A stretch of 12,651 nt of DNA from an uncultured Clostridia bacterium (GTDB lineage Bacteria; Bacillota; Clostridia; TANB77; CAG-508), in the NCBI GenBank assembly GCA_944390505.1, contig CALXQF010000027.1, positions 1 through 12,651 on the forward strand, written 5' to 3'. Of the stretch, positions 6,142 through 12,651 are shown in pieces. The translations under genes and the position numbers were made by a program. Position 1 is the first letter of the stretch, and every line of letters starts with the position of its first letter. The notes beneath the pieces were generated by a model that saw only the letters and a program-made list of their open reading frames with translations, had not been told where the DNA came from and made no database searches.

Positions 6142-7197
6142 TTAATTTGCTAAATGAATTAATTCATCTAATAATTCACTATACTTTAAACCGGACTGCT
6201 CCCATAATTTTGGGTACATGCTAATTTGTGTAAAACCTGGTAATGTATTAATTTCATTAATATATATTTGATTGTCACTTTCTCTAATAAAAAAGTCTAC
6301 TCTTGCTAATCCTTTACCATCCACAGCTTTAAATGCTTTCATTGCGATTTGCTGTATTTTTTCTTGTACTTTTGAGTTTAATTCTGCTGGAATAACTACT
6401 CTTGATTCGGCATTATTATATTTAGCATCAAAAGTGTAAAACTCTTCTGCTGGTAATATTTCTCCAACACAAGTTGCCTTTATTTCCTCATTTCCTAATA
6501 CTGCACATTCAATTTCTCTACCTTTTATTTCTTCTTCTATTAGAATTTTGGTATCATATTTAGCTGCATATAAAATAGCATTTTCTAGTTCTTGTTCATT
6601 TTTTGCTTTCTGAATTCCTACTGAAGAACCAGAATTAGATGGTTTCACAAATACAGGAAATCCCAAAGTATTTTTAACTTTTTCACTAATCTGATTTAAA
6701 TTCATTTTTTCCTCATTAAATTCATGGTCTATATATGTATATATGCCATTATTTGCCTTTATATAAATATAGCTTGCTTGTTTGATTTTTGCTTTATCAA
6801 AAATTACTTTAGTATATACTTTATCCATGCAAATACTAGAAGCTAATACTTTACAACCAACATATTTTATTTTTATTAATTCTAATAAACCTTGAATTGT
6901 GCCATCTTCTCCATATAGTCCATGTAATACAGGGAAAACTACATCTAATTTTTTTAAATATTGAAATTCTTCATGAATTTCTTTTGTTTCTTCTATCTTA
7001 TCTCCTACTTTTAAAATTTCAATCTCATTGACTGGTTTTGTATACTCATACCATTTTCCTTGTTCATCAATATAAATAGGATAAATCTCATATTTGGTTT
7101 TATCTAAATTTTTTAAAATAGAAGTAGCAGACACAATTGACACATCATGTTCTGTTGACATACCTCCAAAAATAACACCTAATTTTATTTTAGACAT
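6142..7197 (-). CDS. ddl: D-alanine--D-alanine ligase
   Basis: 351 residues, standard for Ddl, an ATP-grasp enzyme that joins two D-alanines in the cytosol for peptidoglycan precursor synthesis. Visible motifs are GGMSTEHDVS (11-20, with the catalytic Glu16), HGLYGEDG (92-99), FVKPSNSGSSVGI (183-195), DAKY (257-260), RVDFF (299-303) and NEINTLPGFT (314-323). Tyr260, equivalent to the Tyr that favours D-Ala as acceptor, is present, so this should be a D-Ala-D-Ala and not a D-Ala-D-Lac ligase. Start has an AGGAAGGA site. It follows murF by 71 bases, so enzyme and user of the dipeptide are probably co-transcribed. Confidence 0.95.
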   Translation of the reverse strand: MSKIKLGVIFGGMSTEHDVSIVSATSILKNLDKTKYEIYPIYIDEQGKWYEYTKPVNEIEILKVGDKIEETKEIHEEFQYLKKLDVVFPVLHGLYGEDGTIQGLLELIKIKYVGCKVLASSICMDKVYTKVIFDKAKIKQASYIYIKANNGIYTYIDHEFNEEKMNLNQISEKVKNTLGFPVFVKPSNSGSSVGIQKAKNEQELENAILYAAKYDTKILIEEEIKGREIECAVLGNEEIKATCVGEILPAEEFYTFDAKYNNAESRVVIPAELNSKVQEKIQQIAMKAFKAVDGKGLARVDFFIRESDNQIYINEINTLPGFTQISMYPKLWEQSGLKYSELLDELIHLAN

Positions 7198-7268
7198 TTT
7201 ATCATCCTTCCTTCTAACTTATTAATTTAAATATTTTAGTTTTCTTTTATCTTCTGTTTCAGATTATA

Positions 7269-8666
7269 TTAGTCTTCACAAATGGCATCACAAATTTCTG
7301 AAAAATGTAAACCGTTAGATGCTTTAATTAAAACAACATCTTCCTGTTGCAATTCTTTTTTCAAAAATAGAATAGCTTCTTGATTATTAGGGAAGTGAAA
7401 TATATTTTCTGTTTTCACTCCATTTTCATGTGCACCTTTTGCAATATTTTTCGACTCCTCTCCTACACAAATGAGAATGTCAATATGATTTTTAGCAACT
7501 TCTTCTCCTACTTTTTCGTGAAGTTCCTTACTAAACTCTCCTAATTCTAACATATCGCCTAATACCGCTATTTTTCTTTTATTTGGTAATCTTCCTATGT
7601 AATCTAAAGCTGCCTTCATAGAGTCATAATTGGCATTATAGCAGTCATTAATAATCATACTACCAATTTTACTTTTCTTAATTTCCATTCTTTTTGCAGT
7701 TAAATCTAAATGCTCAATTCCTTTTAATACTTCTTCCATTGGGATATCAAACAGTCCAGCAACTGTTATTGCACATAAGCTATTAGACACAAAATGTTCT
7801 CCCCCCACTGGAATATTTACTTTGTACTGTTTTTGCTGAACTGTTACATCACAAGTACTTCCAGTTTCTTTTAAATTAACATTTTCTCCAAAGATATCAC
7901 TTTTTAAATGGAATCCATATGTCATAATATGATAATTTTGTTTATTTTGTTCATACCAATTATGTAATAGGTCATTATCATTATTAATCACTACAGTACC
8001 ATTTGGGTTTAAGCCTTCTAAAATTTCTAATTTAGCTTTTAAAATGTTTTTTCTAGAACCAAGCATACCTATATGAGCTGTTCCAATATTGGTAATTACT
8101 GCTACATCTGGTTTTGCAATATTGGTTAATAAGCTGATTTCTCCAAAGGAGTTCATTCCCATTTCTAGTACCATGATTTCTTCATCTTCTAATCGAAGAA
8201 TATTAAGCGGTAATCCTAGTCCATTATTATAATTTCCTTGTGTTTTTAACACTTTGTATTTTTGAGAAAGAACACTTGCTATCATATCTTTTGTGCTAGT
8301 TTTTCCCGCACTACCAGTAATTGCAATAACAGGAATATTGTATAAACTTCTTTTGTAAGCTGCTAATTGTTGTAATGCTTTTACTGTGTCTTCTACTAGT
8401 ACAATGGTTGCATTTGGATATTTTTCTAATGTTTCTTCCTCTATTTCTACTCCTTGTAACAAACAAGCTACTGCTCCTTTTTCTAATGCTTGCTGATATA
8501 AAGTACTACCATTAAAACTTTCGCCTTGAATACCTACATAAATTTCACCTTGTTGCAATTCTCTGGTGTCTTTACAAAAGTTTTTACAAATTAAATTTTC
8601 ATTTCCACAAATTAATTGTCCATTACATTTTTCAATGATGTCTTTTGCAAAAACATTTTTCTTCAT
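7269..8666 (-). CDS. murF: UDP-N-acetylmuramoyl-tripeptide--D-alanyl-D-alanine ligase
   Basis: 465 residues from the chosen start. MurF adds the D-Ala-D-Ala made by Ddl to UDP-MurNAc-tripeptide, the last cytosolic peptide step of wall precursor synthesis. The Mur-ligase nucleotide loop ITGSAGKTSTKD is at about 116-127, GNYNNGLGLPL follows at 144-154, LEMGM at 167-171 and NIGTAHIG at 193-200; the N-terminal substrate domain and C-terminal Rossmann-like domain are both complete. An in-frame ATG exists 8 codons upstream at 8690. I prefer 8666 because AGAAAGG lies nine bases before it and because the longer start falls at the edge of the REP-like repeat array. Confidence 0.95.
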   Translation of the reverse strand: MKKNVFAKDIIEKCNGQLICGNENLICKNFCKDTRELQQGEIYVGIQGESFNGSTLYQQALEKGAVACLLQGVEIEEETLEKYPNATIVLVEDTVKALQQLAAYKRSLYNIPVIAITGSAGKTSTKDMIASVLSQKYKVLKTQGNYNNGLGLPLNILRLEDEEIMVLEMGMNSFGEISLLTNIAKPDVAVITNIGTAHIGMLGSRKNILKAKLEILEGLNPNGTVVINNDNDLLHNWYEQNKQNYHIMTYGFHLKSDIFGENVNLKETGSTCDVTVQQKQYKVNIPVGGEHFVSNSLCAITVAGLFDIPMEEVLKGIEHLDLTAKRMEIKKSKIGSMIINDCYNANYDSMKAALDYIGRLPNKRKIAVLGDMLELGEFSKELHEKVGEEVAKNHIDILICVGEESKNIAKGAHENGVKTENIFHFPNNQEAILFLKKELQQEDVVLIKASNGLHFSEICDAICED

Positions 8667-8689
8667 TGCTATTTTCCTTTCTGCGTCCA

Positions 8690-8780
8690 TGTCAGTTTTT
8701 GGGACGTATCTTCAAACTGACAAAATGTCAGTCGCAGCTACGTCCCAGGACTGACAATTTGTCAGTCGTGGGGACACATC
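8690..8780. repeat. REP-like array of inverted repeats upstream of murF
   Basis: A compact, GC-richer block of nested dyads. CTGACA-AAA-TGTCAG lies at 8717-8731 and CTGACAA-T-TTGTCAG at 8751-8765, with an extra TGTCAG at 8690-8695. GGGACGTA at 8701-8708 pairs with TACGTCCC at 8739-8746, enclosing the first dyad. GGGGACACATC at 8770-8780 resembles the GGGACGTATC at 8701-8710. Alternating opposite-facing copies of short GTCAGT and GGGAC blocks are the layout of REP/REPIN elements mobilised by REP-associated tyrosine transposases; none is in the window. It lies in the expected murF leader, so folding could affect murF expression. Identity as REP is inference. Confidence 0.6.
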
Positions 8781-8837
8781 TTATCATTTCTTTTGCTAAT
8801 ATTTAAATACTTTCTTGTTTCTTTTTTCAGTTCTTTT

Positions 8838-8875
8838 ATAAAAGAAAAAGAAGGAATAAATCATTATTCCTTCTT
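8838..8875 (-). terminator. Intrinsic terminator of the SspF-like gene
   Basis: On the minus strand a perfect 12-bp stem (AAGAAGGAATAA paired with TTATTCCTTCTT, loop of four) is followed directly by TTTCTTTTAT. The stem is at 8848-8875 and the T-rich tract continues to about 8838. It lies roughly 118 bases after the stop of the 56-codon spore-protein gene and separates it from murF. Confidence 0.75.
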
Positions 8876-8992
8876 ATTATATGCCAAAGTATTTACTTCT
8901 TGCAATAAATCAACTAATATTTATTAAATTTTATAGTTAATTATCTATTAACTACATTAAATCATTTTTTAGTTTATTGTCTTATTTGTAAA

Positions 8993-9163
8993 CTATTTTG
9001 TTGCTTTATCTGCAATTTCAAATGCTTTTGTTACAATATTTCCACAAGTTTTAGAAGACACATTTCCCCATCCACCATCTTTTTTTACTTGTTCATAAAC
9101 ACCTAACTCTCTTGCAATTTCTTGACTTAATTCTTCTGACATCACTTTTTTATTATTTGACAT
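8993..9163 (-). CDS. SspF-like small acid-soluble spore protein (alpha/beta type)
   Basis: A 56-codon gene from ATG at 9163-9161 to TAG at 8995-8993, with an ideal AGGAGGT site 8 bases upstream. The product matches the SspF subgroup of alpha/beta-type spore proteins: VMSEEL near residues 7-12, EIARELGVYE at 15-24, GGWGN at 30-34 and GNIV-KAFEIAD from residue 41. Such proteins coat spore DNA and protect it from UV and heat; the EIA-x-EL stretch at 15-20 corresponds to the region where the germination protease cleaves family members. It follows ypeB on the same strand, and a strong terminator lies downstream. A sigma-G promoter is expected, but I could not identify one with confidence. The doubled Gly before Trp is slightly unusual compared with the EGWG I recall for the family. 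Confidence 0.85.
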   Translation of the reverse strand: MSNNKKVMSEELSQEIARELGVYEQVKKDGGWGNVSSKTCGNIVTKAFEIADKATK

Positions 9164-9186
9164 TAGCTTTTACCTCCTATCAAAAT

Positions 9187-9273
9187 TTAATTTGAAAATC
9201 TTTCTCCTAATACATTTGCTACTGTTCTACTTACTGTTGCTTGCGTTACTGCAATTAATTTGATTAAAATATA
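9187..9273 (-). other. Possible gene remnant upstream of the SspF-like gene
   Basis: A 28-codon open frame with no start codon, closed by TGA upstream and ending in TAA at 9189-9187. Its last part reads AVTQATVSRTVANVLGERF and is GC-richer than the flanking DNA, like the C-terminal end of a helical protein. There is no ribosome site, so it is either the decayed tail of a lost gene or chance. The rest of 9164-9462 shows no gene. Confidence 0.25.
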
Positions 9274-9425
9274 TCATTTGCTAAGTTAAGTAGAAAAATA
9301 GTGAATTGATATTATTTTATCTTGATTTTCATTTTATACTTATAGTATTCCTTTTTTTAAAAAAATTATTTTGTAATTTTTGGTATTTCATTGGTTCCAG
9401 AATAAATTGAAGTCTAGTGAATTAA

Positions 9426-9458
9426 TAGGACTAATGGTGACTGTCCCCAATAGTCCTA
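9426..9458. repeat. REP-like hairpin just after ypeB
   Basis: TAGGACTA (9426-9433) and TAGTCCTA (9451-9458) form a perfect 8-bp stem. The 17-base loop on the minus strand contains GGGGACAGTCACC, resembling the GGGGACA block at the edge of the repeat array near murF. It begins 4 bases after the ypeB stop. Only a poor T-run (TTAATT) follows, so it may slow 3' decay or weakly terminate, but the sequence looks more like a dispersed repeat unit. That interpretation is from pattern memory, not a search. Confidence 0.5.
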
Positions 9459-9462
9459 AAAT

Positions 9463-10854
9463 TTAATGTGTCAAAGTTCCATTTGGAGTATTGACAATGA
9501 CTAATATATCTTCTTCTTTTCCTGTTTCTGCATTAATATAAACTAGAAAGTCAGTGTCATCTACTCTTCCTTTAAATTCCCAACATAATACTTCTGTTTT
9601 CCATTCTGTTGGAATAATTGCTAAATTTTCACTTTTGATTTCTAATTTTTCATTTAACCCTTCTTTTGCTTCTTGCTTACTAATTTGTACTTCTGGTATA
9701 TCTCTTTTTTCATGATTATTTAAATATCCTGTTGTTTCAATTCCCATTACTTCTCCATTATCTAATGCAATTTTTAGTTTAATTAAGTCTGGGTATACAA
9801 CAATTCCATCTTGTTCATAAGCATAGTTAATGGTAACAATTCCATCTTGTTTTAAATAATAGGTTTCTTTCATATTTTCATAGCCATGTGATGCCAAATA
9901 TTCTTTTCCTATTTCATCTGCTCTTTCTTGTGTAACACTCTCTGCCTCAATGTTTCTGTTATAGTTCATAAATACTACATGTCCACCTTTTTCTGAAATA
10001 GAAATCACCATGTTTGGTTCTTGTTCTCCGTTTACTTTGACATTAAAATCATAAGTGACCATATCAGTATTTTCAGATTTACTAGATAAACTAATTTCCT
10101 GTACTTTATCTTCCCCTATAAATTTTGTTGCAATTTCTTTTGCTTTTTCTTCATTGATATTGTCTCCTGTTAGCCCTTTCTTTTTTGTGCTTGTCATATG
10201 TTCTGAAAAAGCACCATCATAAATTAATCCCGAATATTCATGGAAATTTTCTTCTAAATTGCTAAAACTATCTTTTGAAATATTGCTTACTTCTTGTGCA
10301 AATGCTACTGTTCCTTTTTTAGTTAATTCTCCCCATGTAATTCTTCCTTCTGTCATGTCGGCAGATAATTGATTTAATGTATTTTCTAATTCCACACTAT
10401 AATCATGTAATTCTTGCAAATTGTCTAAATCTTCTTGGGTTAATTCTTCATTATAGATATTCTTCCTAGATAAAGAATAACTATAATCACTTACTTGATT
10501 TAAGAATTTTGAAGTTTTTTCTAATTCTACACTATCAATTGGAAGTCTAGATAAATACACTTGTGCTAAATTTGCCTCTCTCCACACGTTTGTTAGGGTT
10601 TCTGCCCCATGCTCTGGAGTACTAGAAATTAATGATTTTGCTAAATAAGTTTCTACATTTTGCACATAATCCACTAATTCAAAAAATGCCATATTATATT
10701 GGTTTTCGGAGGCTAGTCTATATTCTGTCTGTTTTTTATAAATCCAAATTCCCATTGCAACGATAATAGCAAATAAGACAACAATAATGGTTAACATATG
10801 TCTGTCTTTTAATCTATTTTTCCAATCAATTAATTTTTCTTTTACACTTGTCAT
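9463..10854 (-). CDS. ypeB: Germination protein YpeB
   Basis: 463 residues, the expected YpeB length. An N-terminal membrane anchor at about residues 21-39 is followed by a long helical region to about residue 225, including the family-typical NVWREANLAQVYLSRLP. C-terminal PepSY-type domains then run from about 230 to 455. YpeB sits at the inner spore membrane and is needed for assembly and stability of the cortex hydrolase SleB, restraining it until germination. AGGAG lies 8 bases before the ATG. The gene follows sleB by 125 bases on the same strand, the usual sleB-ypeB pairing. Expression in the forespore under sigma-G is expected from the family, not seen here. Confidence 0.95.
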   Translation of the reverse strand: MTSVKEKLIDWKNRLKDRHMLTIIVVLFAIIVAMGIWIYKKQTEYRLASENQYNMAFFELVDYVQNVETYLAKSLISSTPEHGAETLTNVWREANLAQVYLSRLPIDSVELEKTSKFLNQVSDYSYSLSRKNIYNEELTQEDLDNLQELHDYSVELENTLNQLSADMTEGRITWGELTKKGTVAFAQEVSNISKDSFSNLEENFHEYSGLIYDGAFSEHMTSTKKKGLTGDNINEEKAKEIATKFIGEDKVQEISLSSKSENTDMVTYDFNVKVNGEQEPNMVISISEKGGHVVFMNYNRNIEAESVTQERADEIGKEYLASHGYENMKETYYLKQDGIVTINYAYEQDGIVVYPDLIKLKIALDNGEVMGIETTGYLNNHEKRDIPEVQISKQEAKEGLNEKLEIKSENLAIIPTEWKTEVLCWEFKGRVDDTDFLVYINAETGKEEDILVIVNTPNGTLTH

Positions 10855-10979
10855 TTTTGATTCTCCTATCTTTCTACTATCTTTTTTTTCGTAAGGATAG
10901 TAATTTTTTATATTATTATTTTAATGTGAAACTAAAATATCTTTCATTAAAAAATAATTTATGGAATTTTTATTTTGCA

Positions 10980-11459
10980 TTATTCGCAAAATCTGTGTTT
11001 TCCAATTGTTTTAATCAATGGTCTTGACCAAATCCATTTGTTAGTAGCGGTATCTGGGTTGAAATAATAAATAGCACCATCTGTTGGATCCCAACCGTTT
11101 AAGGCATCTTGGGCAGCTTTTACAACACTAGAGTTTTCATCAATTGGTACATTAATTTGTCCATCTGCTACTGCTGTAAATGCCCCTGGTTGATAAATGA
11201 CTCCTGCTATTGTATTTGGAAAGCTTGGATGTTTAACACGATTTAAAATAACTGCTCCTACTGCTACTTGTCCTTCATATGGTTCTCCTCTTGCTTCTCC
11301 ATTAATTGCTCTTGCTAGTAATTGAACATCTGAAGTATTTCCTGCATCTGAAGCTTTTACTATTTCTTGTGTGCCGATTAGATCAAATATGAAGATTAGA
11401 AATAATGTTAAAAAAATAAATAATATTATCATTTTAAATATATTTTTGATGAGTTTCAT
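10980..11459 (-). CDS. sleB: SleB-type spore cortex-lytic enzyme, short form
   Basis: 159 residues. A hydrophobic signal/anchor at about 9-29 ends with a plausible cleavage site after VKA (34-36). The Hydrolase_2/SleB lytic transglycosylase domain follows, with NGEARGEP at 53-60 (catalytic Glu55), AVILNRV (69-75), the AIYYFNP and KWIWSRP blocks, and the typical IGKHRFC end. It cuts muramic-lactam cortex peptidoglycan during germination. The classic Bacillus SleB is about 300 residues with an N-terminal peptidoglycan-binding domain, which is absent here. The pairing with ypeB supports a germination role rather than vegetative wall turnover. AAGGAGT supports the start. Confidence 0.9.
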   Translation of the reverse strand: MKLIKNIFKMIILFIFLTLFLIFIFDLIGTQEIVKASDAGNTSDVQLLARAINGEARGEPYEGQVAVGAVILNRVKHPSFPNTIAGVIYQPGAFTAVADGQINVPIDENSSVVKAAQDALNGWDPTDGAIYYFNPDTATNKWIWSRPLIKTIGKHRFCE

Positions 11460-11586
11460 TTATTTACTCCTTGTAACAAATTTTTATTTTTAAAATAATA
11501 TTTTTGTCTTCTGTCTTTGGAAAATATATTACTATATTTATCAATTTTTATTTTTCTATTTATATTGTTTTCATTTTTTGTTAATT

Positions 11587-11630
11587 TATTCATACTTTTT
11601 TATAATACGTATCTATTTTTTATTTGTAAA
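11587..11630 (-). promoter_or_regulatory. Weak promoter candidates upstream of sleB
   Basis: On the minus strand TTTACA (11630-11625), 17 bases, TATTAT (11607-11602) is a fair sigma-A match. Just downstream, TGAATA at 11592-11587 equals the sigma-G -35 consensus, but the following CAATATA at 11567-11561 is 19 bases away and only partly like the sigma-G -10. Since AT-rich DNA yields such matches easily, neither is secure. The 295-base gap around it (11460-11754) contains no gene that I can support. Confidence 0.25.
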
Positions 11631-11810
11631 TGTCAATTGAAAAATAAAATCTATTTTTTGACAATAAAAAATATGCAGAAAACTGACATTTTCCGTTGTC
11701 AACTTTCTACATAATGGAAAGATTAAAAGTTTTGTTCTTTATATAATAAAATTATTAAAAATATTTCGAAGCATTTTTGATACTATTTTTAGGTTTCTCA
11801 TAATTAATAT

Positions 11811-12243
11811 TTATAATTTTTCTATTTCTTCTTTTGATAAACCTGTTATTTCTATAATTTCCTCTATAGATATTCCTTTTTGTTTCATTTTTTTCATATG
11901 TTTCTCCTGTCCTGCTATCTTCTGCTATTAATCTTGAGGTATATGCTATATTTCTATTTACCATTGTTTTTACATTGGCTACTTGCATCTCAATATCAAT
12001 CATAGTATCTTCATTGATTTGCGCTCTTATATCTAATACTCCCAGTTTTTCATCTGCATAATCTTTTGTAATCTCTGGATTTTTTACTTCTACTGTTTCT
12101 ATTTTTATATTTAGTATTGCTTCTAATAGTTCTTTTAATTCTTGATTATTTTCCGGATTTCCAAAAATTCTTTTAAATACATAATCATTTTTTAAATCTA
12201 ATCTTTCTTTTGTATTTTTAATAAAACTTGTCATTTCTTCCAT
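11811..12243 (-). pseudogene. Broken PD-(D/E)XK (Rpn/PDDEXK_2) nuclease-family gene
   Basis: The first 100 residues or so match the PDDEXK_2 / Rpn recombination-promoting nuclease family: LDLKNDYVFKRIFG near the start, then GVLDIRAQI and IDIEMQ, supplying the nuclease Asp and Glu-x-Gln, then RNIAYTSRLI. After about residue 110 the frame becomes Lys/Arg/Asn-rich and unlike the family. In the +1 frame, however, the typical C-terminal tail appears: MKKMKQKGIS, then IEEIIEITGLSKEEIEKL and TAA at 11813-11811. Members are usually 250-300 residues, so the middle has been deleted and the two ends are out of frame. The uncorrected frame runs on to 11755. I start at 12243, where GGAGGT lies 7 bases upstream, not at the in-frame ATG at 12258. 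These genes are common in multiple copies in gut Clostridia and often decay. Confidence 0.8.
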
Positions 12244-12651
12244 ATTGTCTACCTCCATTTTAACAAATTACAAATCGAGTATCAATACTTTTTTAATTAA
12301 GTTTTATTAATTAGTTAGAATATTTTTGTTTTTACACTAAACGATAACTAATTGTATTTTGTAATTAAAAATTACTTTTTTGATTTAACTTAATGAATAA
12401 TTTCTGTTTTCCTATTGTTAACTCATTGTCTATTATTTTTTTGTGGAATAAATATAGAAAATAAATATTAAAAATTAGATTAAAATAAATATAGGATAAA
12501 ATTACAACTTTTACAGAGGGAATATCTTTTTGATATATTATAATTTTATATTTTAAAACTTTTTATGATTTTTTAATTTTCCTTGAAATTAATTTTAGAT
12601 ATAACATAGTTATGATAACTTAATACCCGACACTTTTTCATAGAGCCATTT
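12244..12651. other. AT-rich intergenic region at the right edge
   Basis: No gene is supported on either strand. It contains several small palindromes, for example AGTATTGATACT near 12280 and AGTTATGATAACT at 12608-12620. A GC-richer tip at 12622-12647 is listed separately. A promoter-like TTGATA-17-TAAAAT next to the broken nuclease gene would start transcription inside that gene's ribosome site, so I do not call it. Confidence 0.5.
12622..12647 (-). mobile_element. Sequence resembling an insertion-sequence terminal repeat
   Basis: Read on the minus strand from 12647 this begins GGCTCTATGAAAAAGTGTC and continues GGGTATT. A GGCTCT start followed by an A-rich run and GTGT-GGG resembles terminal repeats of ISL3-like elements as I remember them. 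In this orientation the element would extend leftwards into the window, yet no transposase and no partner repeat are present. It could be a solo end left by deletion, or chance. Low confidence. Confidence 0.2.

Noticed and set aside
6142..7197. D-Ala-D-Lac (Van-type) ligase
   Set aside because: The YVGC and SSICMDK stretches recall Van ligases, but Tyr260 in the DAKY motif and the housekeeping pairing with murF indicate a normal Ddl.
8690..8780. CRISPR array
   Set aside because: Repeats are alternating inverted 6-15 bp blocks with no regular spacer length and no cas genes.
10865..10901. Competing hairpins (CTATC/GATAG) that might hide the ypeB ribosome site
   Set aside because: Stems are 5-6 bp with a long A-rich loop; expected by chance in this composition.
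11517..11714. 65-codon plus-strand frame upstream of sleB
   Set aside because: Hydrophobic low-complexity translation of T-rich DNA without ribosome site; overlaps the sleB promoter region.
12252..12287. TTGATA-17-TAAAAT promoter for the broken nuclease gene
   Set aside because: The start site would fall inside the ribosome binding site of that gene, leaving no usable leader.

Overview
The window looks like a chromosomal stretch of an uncultured, very AT-rich, endospore-forming member of the Clostridia. The evidence is A/T-dominated codon use, strong AGGAG-type ribosome binding sites, Firmicutes-type cell-wall genes, and three sporulation/germination genes (sleB, ypeB and an SspF-like spore protein). 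I cannot name a genus. Every supported gene is on the minus strand, so transcription runs from high to low coordinates.

In transcription order: (1) 12651-11755, the right edge, holds an AT-rich spacer with a sequence resembling an insertion-sequence end, then a broken PD-(D/E)XK (Rpn/PDDEXK_2) nuclease-family gene. (2) 11459-8993 is a spore module: a short SleB-type cortex hydrolase, its partner YpeB, a REP-like hairpin, and a 56-residue SspF-like DNA-binding spore protein that is easily missed, closed by a good intrinsic terminator. (3) 8780-5476 begins with a compact array of inverted repeats (REP-like). Then come murF, ddl and yqeK: Ddl makes D-Ala-D-Ala, MurF joins it to the UDP-MurNAc-tripeptide, and YqeK hydrolyses Ap4A. 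(4) 5312-4401 is a zinc-finger-less DnaJ/CbpA-type co-chaperone. (5) 4377-1241 is an operon driven by a perfect-consensus sigma-A promoter embedded in nested inverted repeats. It encodes two unrecognised small proteins and a VirD4/TraG-type coupling ATPase, with no relaxase or VirB4 in view. (6) 1240-1 is an extremely AT-rich, strand-asymmetric region with no convincing gene. It nevertheless contains a second perfect-consensus sigma-A promoter followed by a 24-bp near-perfect palindrome and a less AT-rich patch that could be a small RNA or a decayed gene.

The best candidates for something undescribed are the coupling-ATPase operon with its operator-laden promoter and internally repeated small protein, and the orphan promoter/palindrome transcript in the gene-free region. 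The rest is housekeeping or sporulation content, with some small overlooked elements and remnants.
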